Source: Tenuibacillus multivorans (GTDB taxonomy: Bacteria; Bacillota; Bacilli; Bacillales; Alkalibacillaceae). Taken from it: a DNA stretch of 64,000 nucleotides. Below the pieces are notes generated by a model, which did not search any database, was not told where the DNA came from, and saw only the letters and a program-made list of their open reading frames with translations. Each line of letters opens with the position of its first letter. The stretch's first letter is position 1. The translations under genes were made by a program, and so were the position numbers. Below are positions 52,407 through 61,380 of the stretch, in pieces. Location: contig NZ_FNIG01000005.1 in assembly GCF_900103915.1 (NCBI RefSeq), positions 62,001 through 126,000 on the forward strand. Reading direction: 5' to 3'.

Positions 52407-52433
52407 TAACTGGTAAATCCAATTAACCAGTTA
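52407..52433. promoter_or_regulatory. Candidate operator upstream of the tricarboxylate-transporter operon
   Basis: TAACTGGT (52407-52414) and ACCAGTTA (52426-52433) form an 8-bp perfect inverted repeat with an 11-bp spacer. The TGGT/ACCA arms resemble FadR-type GntR operators, and such a regulator is encoded in the operon. The rest of 52046-52406 is AT-rich with no gene I can support. Confidence 0.5.
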
Positions 52434-52484
52434 CCCAATTATCCAATTGTTATTTTGAGGGGGGATTTATTATTAAATAAAAAA

Positions 52485-52498
52485 TGTAAGCGTTTTAA
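52485..52498 (+). promoter_or_regulatory. CcpA cre site of the tricarboxylate-transporter operon
   Basis: TGTAAGCGTTTTAA departs from the consensus TGWAANCGNTNWCA at one position and lies about 55 bp before the tctC start codon. Confidence 0.6.
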
Positions 52499-52553
52499 AT
52501 AGCCTGACATACTTGGAATTTGGTAACTGTATAAAAATGAATGGAGGTAAATG

Positions 52554-53549
52554 ATGAAGAAATTATTATCGATTTCAATGTTCATATTATTATTAACTTT
52601 TGCTGTAGCTTGTAACACAAGCGATGAGGAAAGTTCTAACTCAGATAATTCTGATGGTGAGTGGGAACCAGATGGAGGCATCACCTTTATGGCAAGTTAT
52701 GCCCCTGGCGGTGGACACGACACTATGCTCCGTACAATGTCAAGCGTATTAAGTAATGAAGGAATAATTGATAATTCAATAAATGTTATTAATAAGCCTG
52801 GTGGTAGTGCAGCAGTAGGATTAGGACATGCAGCTAGTCAAGAAGGAGCAGATGACTATATCTTTTCAGTTACATCATCATACTTAACAACACCACTGCA
52901 AGGTAACGTTGATCATAGTTTTGAAGATTTCACACCTATTGCTAGATTAGGTGAGGATCCGTACATCGTATTAGTTAATTCTGAAAGCGGTATCAGCAAT
53001 TTCAAAGAGTTTGAGGAATTTATCAAGGAAGGTAATGCAACCTTCGGAGGTACATCAACTGGTGGGGGATCACATTTATTAGCTTTGCAAATTGAAGAAG
53101 CTTTTGGAGCTAATATTGAATATGTTCCTTTTGAAGGTGATGGTGAAGTAGTAACAGCGTTATTAGGTGGACATATTGATGTTATTGCTGATAATATCCA
53201 TGCATCGAAAGAGTATATTGAAAATGGTGACATGATACCAATTGCAGTAAGTACACAAGAAAGACTAGAAGAATATCCTGAGGTTCCTACATTAATAGAG
53301 TCTGGTTACGATATCGAGTGGACATTATTTAGAGGAATTTATGGACCACCTAATATGCCAGAGGAAGCAAGAGCTTGGTATGAGGAGAAAATGAAAGAGC
53401 TAAGTGAAAACGAAAAATGGCAAAGTGAATACCTTGATAAATATTCAATTAAACAGGGTTTTATGAACGGTTCTGAGTTTGAGAGTTACTTAACAGAATT
53501 AAATAGTACCTACGAAGAACACTTACGTACCTTAGGTATTATCGAATAG
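52554..53549 (+). CDS. tctC: TctC-like substrate-binding lipoprotein (tripartite tricarboxylate transporter)
   Basis: This protein of about 331 residues has a lipobox signal peptide (LLTFAVAC), then the Bug/TctC fold (YAPGGGHDTMLRTM; GGSAAVGLGHAA; FEGDGEVVTALLGGHID). It captures a carboxylate outside the cell for TctA and TctB. ATG 52554 has GGAGG 6 bp upstream. A hairpin follows the gene (53557-53588). Confidence 0.92.
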   Translation: MKKLLSISMFILLLTFAVACNTSDEESSNSDNSDGEWEPDGGITFMASYAPGGGHDTMLRTMSSVLSNEGIIDNSINVINKPGGSAAVGLGHAASQEGADDYIFSVTSSYLTTPLQGNVDHSFEDFTPIARLGEDPYIVLVNSESGISNFKEFEEFIKEGNATFGGTSTGGGSHLLALQIEEAFGANIEYVPFEGDGEVVTALLGGHIDVIADNIHASKEYIENGDMIPIAVSTQERLEEYPEVPTLIESGYDIEWTLFRGIYGPPNMPEEARAWYEEKMKELSENEKWQSEYLDKYSIKQGFMNGSEFESYLTELNSTYEEHLRTLGIIE

Positions 53550-53556
53550 CGTTTTG

Positions 53557-53588
53557 GAAGGTTTTCTTGTCTTATCAAGAAAGCCTTC
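53557..53588 (+). other. Intercistronic hairpin after tctC
   Basis: A 13-bp stem with few mismatches (GAAGGTTTTCTTG with CAAGAAAGCCTTC) is followed by TCATTTT. As with the hairpin at 38924, it follows a binding-protein gene within an operon and may favour its expression. Confidence 0.6.
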
Positions 53589-53627
53589 TCATTTTAAAAA
53601 ACTTCCATTAAAAAAGGTGGAATACTT

Positions 53628-54089
53628 ATGAGGAATGCCGAAATTATCTTTAGTTTGTTTTTACTTGCTGTTTCCACGGTTATGTTCATAATAGGTTTAA
53701 CTTATCCTTATGATACTGATTTTGGTCCAGGCCCTGGTTTTGCCCCTGTTTGGGTTTCTGGTTTAATGATTATTTGTACAAGTGCATTGTGTATATCAAC
53801 GTTTATTAAATATAGAAAAGAAAATAAAAAAGAAGACTTCTTCAGTTCAAAGATAGGTGTTAAAAATTTATTATTCTTTTTGGGATTATTAATACTTACG
53901 ATTCTTTTAATTGACCTCATTGGAATGTTAGTAGCTCTAGGTATTTTTTGTATGGTTGTTTTTAGATTTATCGACAAATACTCTTGGAAGCAAAGTATTC
54001 TTGTCTCATTAGGAACTACCATTGTTATATTTCTTTTATTTAAATATTGGCTAAAGATTCCAATCCCATCCTCGGGAATTATTTTCTAA
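53628..54089 (+). CDS. tctB: TctB small membrane subunit
   Basis: This 153-residue protein has four hydrophobic segments, with the typical TYPYDTDFGPGPGFAPVWVSG after the first. It is the small integral subunit of the tripartite transporter. AAAGGTGG precedes the ATG. Confidence 0.88.
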   Translation: MRNAEIIFSLFLLAVSTVMFIIGLTYPYDTDFGPGPGFAPVWVSGLMIICTSALCISTFIKYRKENKKEDFFSSKIGVKNLLFFLGLLILTILLIDLIGMLVALGIFCMVVFRFIDKYSWKQSILVSLGTTIVIFLLFKYWLKIPIPSSGIIF

Positions 54090-54105
54090 TGGAGGTGAAA
54101 CGATA

Positions 54106-55593
54106 GTGGATTTATTTAGTAATATAGGCCTAGGTCTCGATTTAGTTTTAAATTGGCAAGTATTATTATTAATTTTTGGAGGTAGTATTATTGGAACACT
54201 TGCTGGAACTTTACCAGGTATAGGTCCATCAGCAGGGATAGCATTATTACTACCAGTAGCTTTAGGTTTACCAGCGGGGCCAGCGTTAGTCTTTTTAAGT
54301 AGTATATATTTAGGGACTATGTATGGAGGAAGAATTACATCTATTTTAATTAATGTACCAGGGGATTCACCGGCTATTGTAACAGCATGGGATGGTTATC
54401 CTATGATGAAGAAAGGCCAAGGTGGGATTGCCATGGGGATATCAGCTATTAGTTCATTTATTGGTGGTCTAATAGCATTAATAGTTTTAGCCGTGGCAGC
54501 TCCTTTAGTTTCTCAATGGGCATTAAGCTTTTCATCTCCTGAGTACTTTACGATGATGTTATTTGGATTTGCAACCATTGCTAGTTTATCAGATAAAAAC
54601 TATATAAAATCAATCATTATGGTTTTATTTGGTTTATTAGTTGGTATGGTTGGAATGGATTTTATATCCGGCTTCGGTAGATATGATTTTGTTCCAGAAT
54701 TATATGATGGGTTTGACTTTGTAGCCATTATTATTGGTCTGTATGGTATTGGAGAAGTTCTATTTAATGTAGAAACTTCATTTAAATTAAACATAAAAAA
54801 AGAAAATGTGAAATTAAATAGTATATTTCCTAAATGGAAAGATATTAAAAAAGTCACTGCATCAACGTTAAGAGGTACTGGGATTGGATCATTTATTGGA
54901 ATGTTACCAGGTGCCGGTGGAACGATGGCAACTTTTTTATCCTATTCAACAGAAAAAAGTGTATCAAAGGAACCTGAAAAATTCGGTAAAGGTAAGATGG
55001 AAGGATTAGCGGGACCTGAAGCAGCGAATAACGCATCTGTTGGTGGTGCCTTAATGCCTATGTTAGCACTGGGTATACCAGGCGGAGGAGGTACCGCTGT
55101 ACTATTAGGAGCTTTAATAGTTTTTGGTCTTCAGCCGGGGCCAAGAATATTTGAAACTTCTGCGGATGTCGTATGGATTATTATTGTCGGTTTATTTGTT
55201 GCTAATATTTTACTTTTATTTGCGAATGTTTTCTTAATTCCATTCTTTGTAAAAATAATGTACTATGGCCAAAATTATTTAGGTCCAATTATTGCATTTA
55301 TATGCTTAGTAGGAGCTTTTAGCTTATCCTACCTTGTGTTTGATGTATGGGTTGCGATTGCATTTGGTATTTTGGGCTACATCTTAAAAAAATTGGATTA
55401 TCCAACAGCTCCATTTATACTAGCTATAATACTTGGTCCAATGGCAGAGGACTCCTTTAGGCAGTCCATGATTATGTCTAGAGGGGATTATTCCATTTTC
55501 TTTACAAGACCTCTAGCATTAACGTTTTTTATTTTAGCAATTCTATTTTTGGTTTACCCAGTTATTAAAAGAAAATTTAAATCAAATAAATAA
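54106..55593 (+). CDS. tctA: TctA large membrane subunit
   Basis: This 495-residue protein has about eleven to twelve membrane segments and the conserved TctA stretches GTLAGTLPGIGPSAGIALLLP and its repeat GMLPGAGGTMATFLSYSTEK, plus YLGTMYGGRITSILINVPG. It carries solute across the membrane using an ion gradient. The start is GTG behind GGAGGTG. Confidence 0.93.
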   Translation: MDLFSNIGLGLDLVLNWQVLLLIFGGSIIGTLAGTLPGIGPSAGIALLLPVALGLPAGPALVFLSSIYLGTMYGGRITSILINVPGDSPAIVTAWDGYPMMKKGQGGIAMGISAISSFIGGLIALIVLAVAAPLVSQWALSFSSPEYFTMMLFGFATIASLSDKNYIKSIIMVLFGLLVGMVGMDFISGFGRYDFVPELYDGFDFVAIIIGLYGIGEVLFNVETSFKLNIKKENVKLNSIFPKWKDIKKVTASTLRGTGIGSFIGMLPGAGGTMATFLSYSTEKSVSKEPEKFGKGKMEGLAGPEAANNASVGGALMPMLALGIPGGGGTAVLLGALIVFGLQPGPRIFETSADVVWIIIVGLFVANILLLFANVFLIPFFVKIMYYGQNYLGPIIAFICLVGAFSLSYLVFDVWVAIAFGILGYILKKLDYPTAPFILAIILGPMAEDSFRQSMIMSRGDYSIFFTRPLALTFFILAILFLVYPVIKRKFKSNK

Positions 55594-55619
55594 AATGTTA
55601 GTGGAGATAGGTGATTTAG

Positions 55620-56306
55620 GTGAGCGAACTGAAAATTACTCATAAAAGACTTTATGAGCAGGTTATTCAGAAAATAGAAAGTTTATTTGAATCAGGTGAA
55701 ATAGTATTAGGTGAGAGAATACCATCAGAACGGGAACTTGTAGAGATGCTTGGCGTAAGTAGAGGTACACTGAGAGATGCGTTTAGAATACTAGAATCGC
55801 ATGGTGTTATTGAAACGAAAGCTGGTGGAGGTAGGTACTTACGTAAAAATATTAGTAATTTGAGAAGAAGCGAATCTCTAATGGATGATTTAGAAAAGGC
55901 TGCAGTAATTGATTTATTAGAAGCCAGAGAAATCTTAGAATTAGGGATGATCGAACTAATATGTGAAAGAGCAGATGATGACGATATAGCAAAGTTAGAA
56001 GAAGTTATTTATAAAGCGAGTAATGAGCATAAAGAACAAGTAGAGGAATTCTCATTTAATTTAGCTTTAGCAGAATGTAGTAAAAATATTGTTATGATTA
56101 ATTTCATGAAGTTAAATATGGACATTTTAAAACAAACTAAAGAAAGAAGCTTTGTAAGTGAAGAATCAATTATAGAAGCACAAAAGGAACACTTGTCTAT
56201 ATTAAAAGCTATTAAAGAGCGAGACGTAAAAAGAGCAAAAAAGGAAGTTATTAACCACTTAGAAAATGTTAAGAGACGTACTGGAGCTATAAAAGGCGGT
56301 GTTTAA
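55620..56306 (+). CDS. GntR-family regulator, FadR subfamily
   Basis: This 228-residue protein has an N-terminal winged helix (LGERIPSERELVEMLGVSRGTLRDAFRIL split over 33-62) and a C-terminal FCD domain of helices (LLEAREILELGMIELICE; FNLALAECSKNIV). It very likely regulates this operon, perhaps through the inverted repeat at 52407. The start is GTG. Confidence 0.9.
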   Translation: MSELKITHKRLYEQVIQKIESLFESGEIVLGERIPSERELVEMLGVSRGTLRDAFRILESHGVIETKAGGGRYLRKNISNLRRSESLMDDLEKAAVIDLLEAREILELGMIELICERADDDDIAKLEEVIYKASNEHKEQVEEFSFNLALAECSKNIVMINFMKLNMDILKQTKERSFVSEESIIEAQKEHLSILKAIKERDVKRAKKEVINHLENVKRRTGAIKGGV

Positions 56307-56307
56307 G

Positions 56308-56994
56308 TTGACAAGTGAATTAGTCTACCCCGAAAAAATATCAGGTGAATTAATTGAAAAATTATCATCGTTAAATACGACACTTTTATGTGATGCCATG
56401 GATGGACATGGAGGAATGGATTACCTAATTAACCCCGTAACTCCTGAAATGAAGATTGTTGGAACAGCTGTTACTGTTAATATGAGGCCAACTGATAATT
56501 TGTTTTTGCATAAGGCTATTTATTCAGGTCGTCCTGGATATGTATTAGTGGCTGACGGGAAAGGTGATACGTCACATGCCTATATGGGTGAATTAATGGC
56601 AAGAGCGGCTAAAGCAGTTGGACTTGAAGGTGTTGTAATTGACGGGACAATAAGAGATCAACAAGGCTTAACTGAACTTAACTATCCAATATTTTCAAAA
56701 GGATTCGTTCCAAATGGTCCCTATAAAAACGGTCCGGGAAATTTAAATACTCCAATTACATGTGGAGGAGTAAATGTAAATCCGGGAGATTTAATTTTTG
56801 GAGATAGTGATGGAGTTGTAGTTGTTCCAAGGGACAAAATAGAAAGTGTTATTGAAAAGGCTGAAAAGAAATTATCATATGAAGATGAAAGAATACAAGT
56901 TATTTCAGAGTATGAAGAAAAAAGAATTAAGGGTGAAGAGCCTGGTAGTATTGAACCTAATTGGTTGGAAACTAGACTAAAGGAATATAGATGA
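56308..56994 (+). CDS. RraA-like / HMG aldolase-family protein
   Basis: This 228-residue protein of the RraA/4-hydroxy-4-methyl-2-oxoglutarate aldolase fold has LLCDAMDGHGGMDYLI, VLVADGKGDTSHAYMGELMA, VVIDGTIRDQQGL and FGDSDGVVVVP, with the RDxxG and D residues used by the aldolases. HMG aldolases cleave 4-hydroxy-2-oxo diacids and also decarboxylate oxaloacetate. Operon context favours a catabolic enzyme rather than an RNase E regulator. TTG 56308 has AAGGCGG upstream. Confidence 0.83.
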   Translation: MTSELVYPEKISGELIEKLSSLNTTLLCDAMDGHGGMDYLINPVTPEMKIVGTAVTVNMRPTDNLFLHKAIYSGRPGYVLVADGKGDTSHAYMGELMARAAKAVGLEGVVIDGTIRDQQGLTELNYPIFSKGFVPNGPYKNGPGNLNTPITCGGVNVNPGDLIFGDSDGVVVVPRDKIESVIEKAEKKLSYEDERIQVISEYEEKRIKGEEPGSIEPNWLETRLKEYR

Positions 56995-57005
56995 AGGTGA
57001 CAAAG

Positions 57006-58064
57006 ATGGACACCAATATTAGAGTTAATCATGAAGATCTTAAGCAATATGTTACAGAGATATTTATTGGAGCAGGATTAAATTCTAGAAAAAGCCAAAT
57101 GGTTGCAGAACATCTAACAAAAGCAAATCTAAGAGGAATAGATTCGCACGGCGTTACAAGGGTTAGAAATTATACTGACCGTTTACGGAGTGGAGTAGTT
57201 AATCATGATCAGGATGTAAAGATAGTCAAAGACTCCCCAGCAGCTGCATTAATTGATGGATGTAATCAATTAGGCATTCTAACGGCAACAGATGCCATGA
57301 ATATAGCTATAAAGAAAGCAAAGGATAATGGGATTGCCATTGTCGGAGTAAAAAACTCAAACCATTGTGGGATGCTAGCAGATTATACCCAACGCGCAGC
57401 AGAAGAGGATTGTGTGTCGCTAGTTACAACTAATGCACCACCGAACATGGCTCCATGGGGTGGTAGAGAAAGATATTTTGGAACTAATCCAATTTCTTAT
57501 GGTATACCTGGTTATCAAGGGAAAAATATTATTTTTGATATGGCCACAAGTGTAGTCGCTAGAGGGAAAATAAAGTTAGCTCTTAAAAATAATGAAGAAA
57601 TTCCACTTGGATGGGCCATAACCAAGGAAGGTAAACCAACAACTAATCCTGAGGAGGCAATGGGAGGTGTAGTATTACCAGTAGGTGGGCCTAAAGGCTA
57701 TGGACTTGCTTTTTATGTTGAAGTCCTTTCTGGCCTTTTAACAGGAGCTAGTTTTGGACCATATCTAGGTCGGCCAGAAGACTTATCAACAACACAAGAC
57801 ATCGGGCATTTTTTCTTTGTTATGCGTGCAGATGTATTTGAAGATATAGAAGTATTTAAAGAAAGAATGAGTCAATTATCCGAAGACATTAAAAAGGTAC
57901 CACTTGCACAAGGTTTTGAAAAAATTTACTTGCCAGGAGAGATTGAAGCCAATCATTTAATAGAGAGAAAAGAAAATGGCATTCCGTTAAGTAAAGGGGT
58001 TTTAGAGGAATTACAATCTTTAGGGCAAGTTTATAATACTAAATGTAAATTAAGTAGGGTGTGA
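57006..58064 (+). CDS. Malate/L-lactate dehydrogenase-family (LDH2) oxidoreductase
   Basis: This protein of 352 residues has the LDH2 (type 2, ComC/AllD/YlbC) fold. It shows LRGIDSHGVTRVRNYTDRL, NHCGMLADYTQRA, FGTNPISYGIP and DMATSVVARGKI near an NAD-binding region, then GGPKGYGLAFYVEVLSGLL. The family oxidises 2-hydroxy acids (malate, sulfolactate, ureidoglycolate). ATG 57006 has GAAGGTGA upstream; 56991 overlaps the previous stop. Confidence 0.9.
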   Translation: MDTNIRVNHEDLKQYVTEIFIGAGLNSRKSQMVAEHLTKANLRGIDSHGVTRVRNYTDRLRSGVVNHDQDVKIVKDSPAAALIDGCNQLGILTATDAMNIAIKKAKDNGIAIVGVKNSNHCGMLADYTQRAAEEDCVSLVTTNAPPNMAPWGGRERYFGTNPISYGIPGYQGKNIIFDMATSVVARGKIKLALKNNEEIPLGWAITKEGKPTTNPEEAMGGVVLPVGGPKGYGLAFYVEVLSGLLTGASFGPYLGRPEDLSTTQDIGHFFFVMRADVFEDIEVFKERMSQLSEDIKKVPLAQGFEKIYLPGEIEANHLIERKENGIPLSKGVLEELQSLGQVYNTKCKLSRV

Positions 58065-58068
58065 TCAT

Positions 58069-59013
58069 TTGAGTATAGATTATACAAAAAATTTAATTAG
58101 AAGATCAAGATTAATTATGCCCGCAAATAATGATAGATTTATAGAAAAAGCATTTTTAAGAAATGCAGATTGTATTGTTTTAGATTTGGAAGATAGCGTT
58201 CCTATAGATGAAAAACTGAATGCCCAGGGAAAAATAAAAGAAGCAATTCAGACAGTGAAACTGGGAGCTAGTGACGTCATTGTAAGAGTTAATAACGTCA
58301 GCTCAATGATTTTAGAAGATATTGATTCTGCCATTTGGCCAGGCTTAAACGGTATATACACTCCAAAAGTTGAAACGGGAGAGCAAGTACAAAATATATC
58401 AGCTTTCATTTCTAAATTGGAAGAAAAGCGTGATTTAGAAATGGGTAGTATTAAGATTGGTATTTCAATTGAAACAGCTAAAGGATTAAATAATTTAAAT
58501 GGAATATTAGGATCTAGTGATCGAATTGATTCTTTAACTCTAGGTGTCGAAGATTTCTCATTAGATACTGGTATAGAAATTTCCGAAGACACTTACAATG
58601 CTATGTTAATTCCAAGAATGGAAATTTTGCTTGCAGCAAGAGATAAAAAAATTCTACCAATGGGATTAATGGGTAGCATTGCAAACTTCAGTGATAACCA
58701 AGGCATAGAGAAAAGTGCTCGTTTAGCATATAAACATGGTTTCTTGGGTGCAAGTTGTATACACCCAGCCAATGTAGAGGCTTTGAATAAAGGCTTTTCT
58801 CCGTCTGAAGCGGAAGTTAAGGAATCGAAAAATATAGTTAACGCTTTTGAGGAAGGTTTAAAAGATGGGAAAGCCTCAATCAATTATAATGGAAGGATGA
58901 TAGATACTCCTCATTATGAAAAAGCTAAGTTAATATTAGATCGACATGAGAAAATAGAGGAGTATGAAAGAAAAAAGAAAGAAGCACGGGAATTGAATAC
59001 ACAAATGGGGTGA
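58069..59013 (+). CDS. HpcH/HpaI aldolase-family CoA-ester lyase (CitE-like)
   Basis: This 314-residue TIM-barrel lyase has CIVLDLEDSVPIDEK, VRVNNVSS, TPKVETGEQV, ISIETAKGLNN, TLGVEDFS and GASCIHPANVEALNKGFSP, the pattern of CitE/malyl-CoA/citramalyl-CoA lyases. It should cleave a 2-hydroxy-acyl-CoA to acetyl-CoA plus a 2-oxoacid such as glyoxylate or pyruvate. The start is TTG. It lies 4 bp after LDH2. Confidence 0.88.
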   Translation: MSIDYTKNLIRRSRLIMPANNDRFIEKAFLRNADCIVLDLEDSVPIDEKLNAQGKIKEAIQTVKLGASDVIVRVNNVSSMILEDIDSAIWPGLNGIYTPKVETGEQVQNISAFISKLEEKRDLEMGSIKIGISIETAKGLNNLNGILGSSDRIDSLTLGVEDFSLDTGIEISEDTYNAMLIPRMEILLAARDKKILPMGLMGSIANFSDNQGIEKSARLAYKHGFLGASCIHPANVEALNKGFSPSEAEVKESKNIVNAFEEGLKDGKASINYNGRMIDTPHYEKAKLILDRHEKIEEYERKKKEARELNTQMG

Positions 59014-59017
59014 AAAT

Positions 59018-60223
59018 ATGACAAATAATAAACAACCTTTAGAAGGACTTAAAATATTAGACGCCTCTACAATGATTGCAGCTCCATGGGCATCAACTTA
59101 TCTAGCTGATTTCGGGGCAACTGTCATAAAAGTTGAACATCCAACAAAAGGTGATCATGCAAGGAATTTTGGCTCAAAGAAAGAAGGAACTCCATTACTT
59201 TGGAAATCATTAAATAGAAACAAAAAAGGAGTAACACTTGATTTAGGCAAAAAAGAGGGACAAGACCTCTTTAAAAAATTAGTTAAAGAGGTAGATGTTG
59301 TAGTTGAAAATTTCAAACCAGGTGTGTTTAAAAAGTGGAATTTAGATTGGGAAATTCTATCAGAAATAAATCCATCTCTAATAATGCTAAGTACAACTGG
59401 CTACGGACAGACCGGACCTTACTCTGATAGAGGAGGCTTTGGGACTGTTGCAGAGGCTATGAGTGGTTTTGCATCAGTTAATGGTCCTAAAGATGGACCT
59501 CCAACTTTACCAGGTATACCGCTTGCTGATGGTGTTACCAGTGTTTTTAGTGCACTTGCTATTATGATTGCCATCTACGAACGAAATCAAAATCCTGAAA
59601 GTAAAGGTCAGTATATCGATATTTCCATTTATGAACCGTTAATGAGATTTTTAGAGCCACATATTTTAAAATATGATCAATTAGGTGAAATTGCTGAAAG
59701 AATGGGAAACGGAAGTTCAACAAGTGCTCCAAGAAACGCATATCAAACAAAAGAAGGTCACTGGGTGGCATTGTCTGGCGCAGCACAGGTCGTAGCGGAA
59801 AGAGTGTTTAAAGCAATTGGAAGAGAAGATTTAATAAATGATGATCGATTTAAAGATAATGAAAGTCGTTTAAGAAACTCGGAAGAATTAGATAACATTA
59901 TAGGCGATTGGATTAAACAACGAGAATTAGAAGAAGTTGTTGATACCTTTAATGAATGTGGCGCTGTTATTGGACCTATGTATAATATTGAACAATTATT
60001 TCAAGATAAACACTTTAAACACCGGGAAACTTTTGTCAATGTTGAGGATGATGATTTAGGTGATATCAATATTCCGAACGTGTTTGCAAAATTTTCTAGA
60101 ACGCCTGGTGAAATTAAAAGTACTGGTCCTCATAAGGGTGAACATAATGAAGAAATTTTTAAAGGCATGCTCCACTTATCAGATGCAGAATTTAATAGTT
60201 TGCTCAATAAAAAAATAATATAA
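59018..60223 (+). CDS. Family III CoA-transferase (CaiB/BaiF)
   Basis: This 401-residue protein has LKILDASTMIAAPWAS with its catalytic-region DFGATVIKVEHPTKGDHAR, RNKKGVTLDLGKKEGQ, VENFKPGVFKKW and GQTGPYSDRGGFG. It moves CoA between carboxylic acids and would activate the imported diacid for the neighbouring CitE-like lyase. It follows the lyase gene by 4 bp. Confidence 0.92.
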   Translation: MTNNKQPLEGLKILDASTMIAAPWASTYLADFGATVIKVEHPTKGDHARNFGSKKEGTPLLWKSLNRNKKGVTLDLGKKEGQDLFKKLVKEVDVVVENFKPGVFKKWNLDWEILSEINPSLIMLSTTGYGQTGPYSDRGGFGTVAEAMSGFASVNGPKDGPPTLPGIPLADGVTSVFSALAIMIAIYERNQNPESKGQYIDISIYEPLMRFLEPHILKYDQLGEIAERMGNGSSTSAPRNAYQTKEGHWVALSGAAQVVAERVFKAIGREDLINDDRFKDNESRLRNSEELDNIIGDWIKQRELEEVVDTFNECGAVIGPMYNIEQLFQDKHFKHRETFVNVEDDDLGDINIPNVFAKFSRTPGEIKSTGPHKGEHNEEIFKGMLHLSDAEFNSLLNKKII

Positions 60224-60254
60224 GAGATGTTAACTATTTTCGAAAGGGAATCCT

Positions 60255-61304
60255 ATGATTATTAAAAAACTGTTTTTTTATTTAATAGCATTTTCTACCG
60301 GATTTTTCTTAACTTATTTAGGAGTTCCTGCTGGTTGGCTTGTTGGAGCATTAGTAGTTGGAGTTATTTATAGCTTATTTATTGAGCGTTTAACTTTTAG
60401 TTCAGCCTATTTTAAATTTATTCTTGGTTTTATTGGTGTTAATATTGGTTTATTAATGAGCGAAGATTTATTACTCATTTTAAGCAAATATTTTTTACCT
60501 TTAACTATGAGCATTATTTTAATATTACTAGGTAGCTTAATCTTTAGTAAAATTCTTAGTCATTATACCTTTATTGACAAAAATACCGCTATTTTTTGCT
60601 GTATGCCCGGTGGAGCATCCGTGATGATGGCACTAAGTGAAGAATATGGGGCCGATCAAAGGATTGTTTCAGCATTTCATACAACAAGAATTATTTTATT
60701 TGTGCTATTAATCCCATTTTTGGCAGGTTTATTTGTAGACGGTAGTAAGTTAATAGCAGAATCCAATATTTTTGAAGGCTTAAATTTTGAGTATTTGTTT
60801 TTGGTTAAACTATGCGCATTGATTGGGATTGTATTGTTGTCTTTAGTATTAGCAAAATTACTACCAATTCCTGCTGCACCCTTTATTTTATCTATGATAC
60901 TTGGTTTCTTGTTTAATCAATTTATTTGGGAAATTAACTCTATGCCATCATTTGTGTTAAGTTTTGGTCAAGTTTTACTAGGTGGCGTAATAGGGTTACG
61001 TTTTAACAAGAGTGTTTTATATAAACTAAAAGACATAGGTTTAGTTAGTTTGTTAATCATGTGTTTATATGTTTGTCTTGGACTAACAACCTCTGTGTTA
61101 ATTTACATGACAACATCTTTAGATTTTGTAACAAGTATGTTAAGTACTGTACCAGCTGGTGCAGCCGAAATGGCATCAACTGCTGCGCTGTTAAGTTTAC
61201 CTTCTTCAATTGTTGCATCATTTCAGTTAATACGCTTATTAATTCTTTGTATTGCTATACCTTTATTTGCTCCATTAATTTTTAAACATAAAGGGGAGGC
61301 TTAG
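60255..61304 (+). CDS. AbrB-family membrane protein (AmoA-like)
   Basis: This 349-residue membrane protein has about ten hydrophobic segments in two repeats. Its AbrB/DUF-type motifs are FLTYLGVPAGWLVGALVVG and MPGGASVMMALSEEYGAD in the first half, with VPAGAAEMASTAAL in the second. It is often found beside TctABC genes; function unknown (family annotated as ammonia monooxygenase or abrB duplication). AAAGGGAATCC lies upstream. It ends the operon; only a weak hairpin follows. Confidence 0.85.
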   Translation: MIIKKLFFYLIAFSTGFFLTYLGVPAGWLVGALVVGVIYSLFIERLTFSSAYFKFILGFIGVNIGLLMSEDLLLILSKYFLPLTMSIILILLGSLIFSKILSHYTFIDKNTAIFCCMPGGASVMMALSEEYGADQRIVSAFHTTRIILFVLLIPFLAGLFVDGSKLIAESNIFEGLNFEYLFLVKLCALIGIVLLSLVLAKLLPIPAAPFILSMILGFLFNQFIWEINSMPSFVLSFGQVLLGGVIGLRFNKSVLYKLKDIGLVSLLIMCLYVCLGLTTSVLIYMTTSLDFVTSMLSTVPAGAAEMASTAALLSLPSSIVASFQLIRLLILCIAIPLFAPLIFKHKGEA

Positions 61305-61319
61305 AAGAGTCTTCTCTAT

Positions 61320-61348
61320 TTGTCTATTTGATTAGAGTGCTTTATACT
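61320..61348 (+). promoter_or_regulatory. panD promoter
   Basis: TTGTCT (61320-61325) and TATACT (61343-61348) are 17 bp apart, 33 bp before the start codon. Confidence 0.6.
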
Positions 61349-61380
61349 AATTATTAAGCATATTAAAGGAGGGCAACAGG

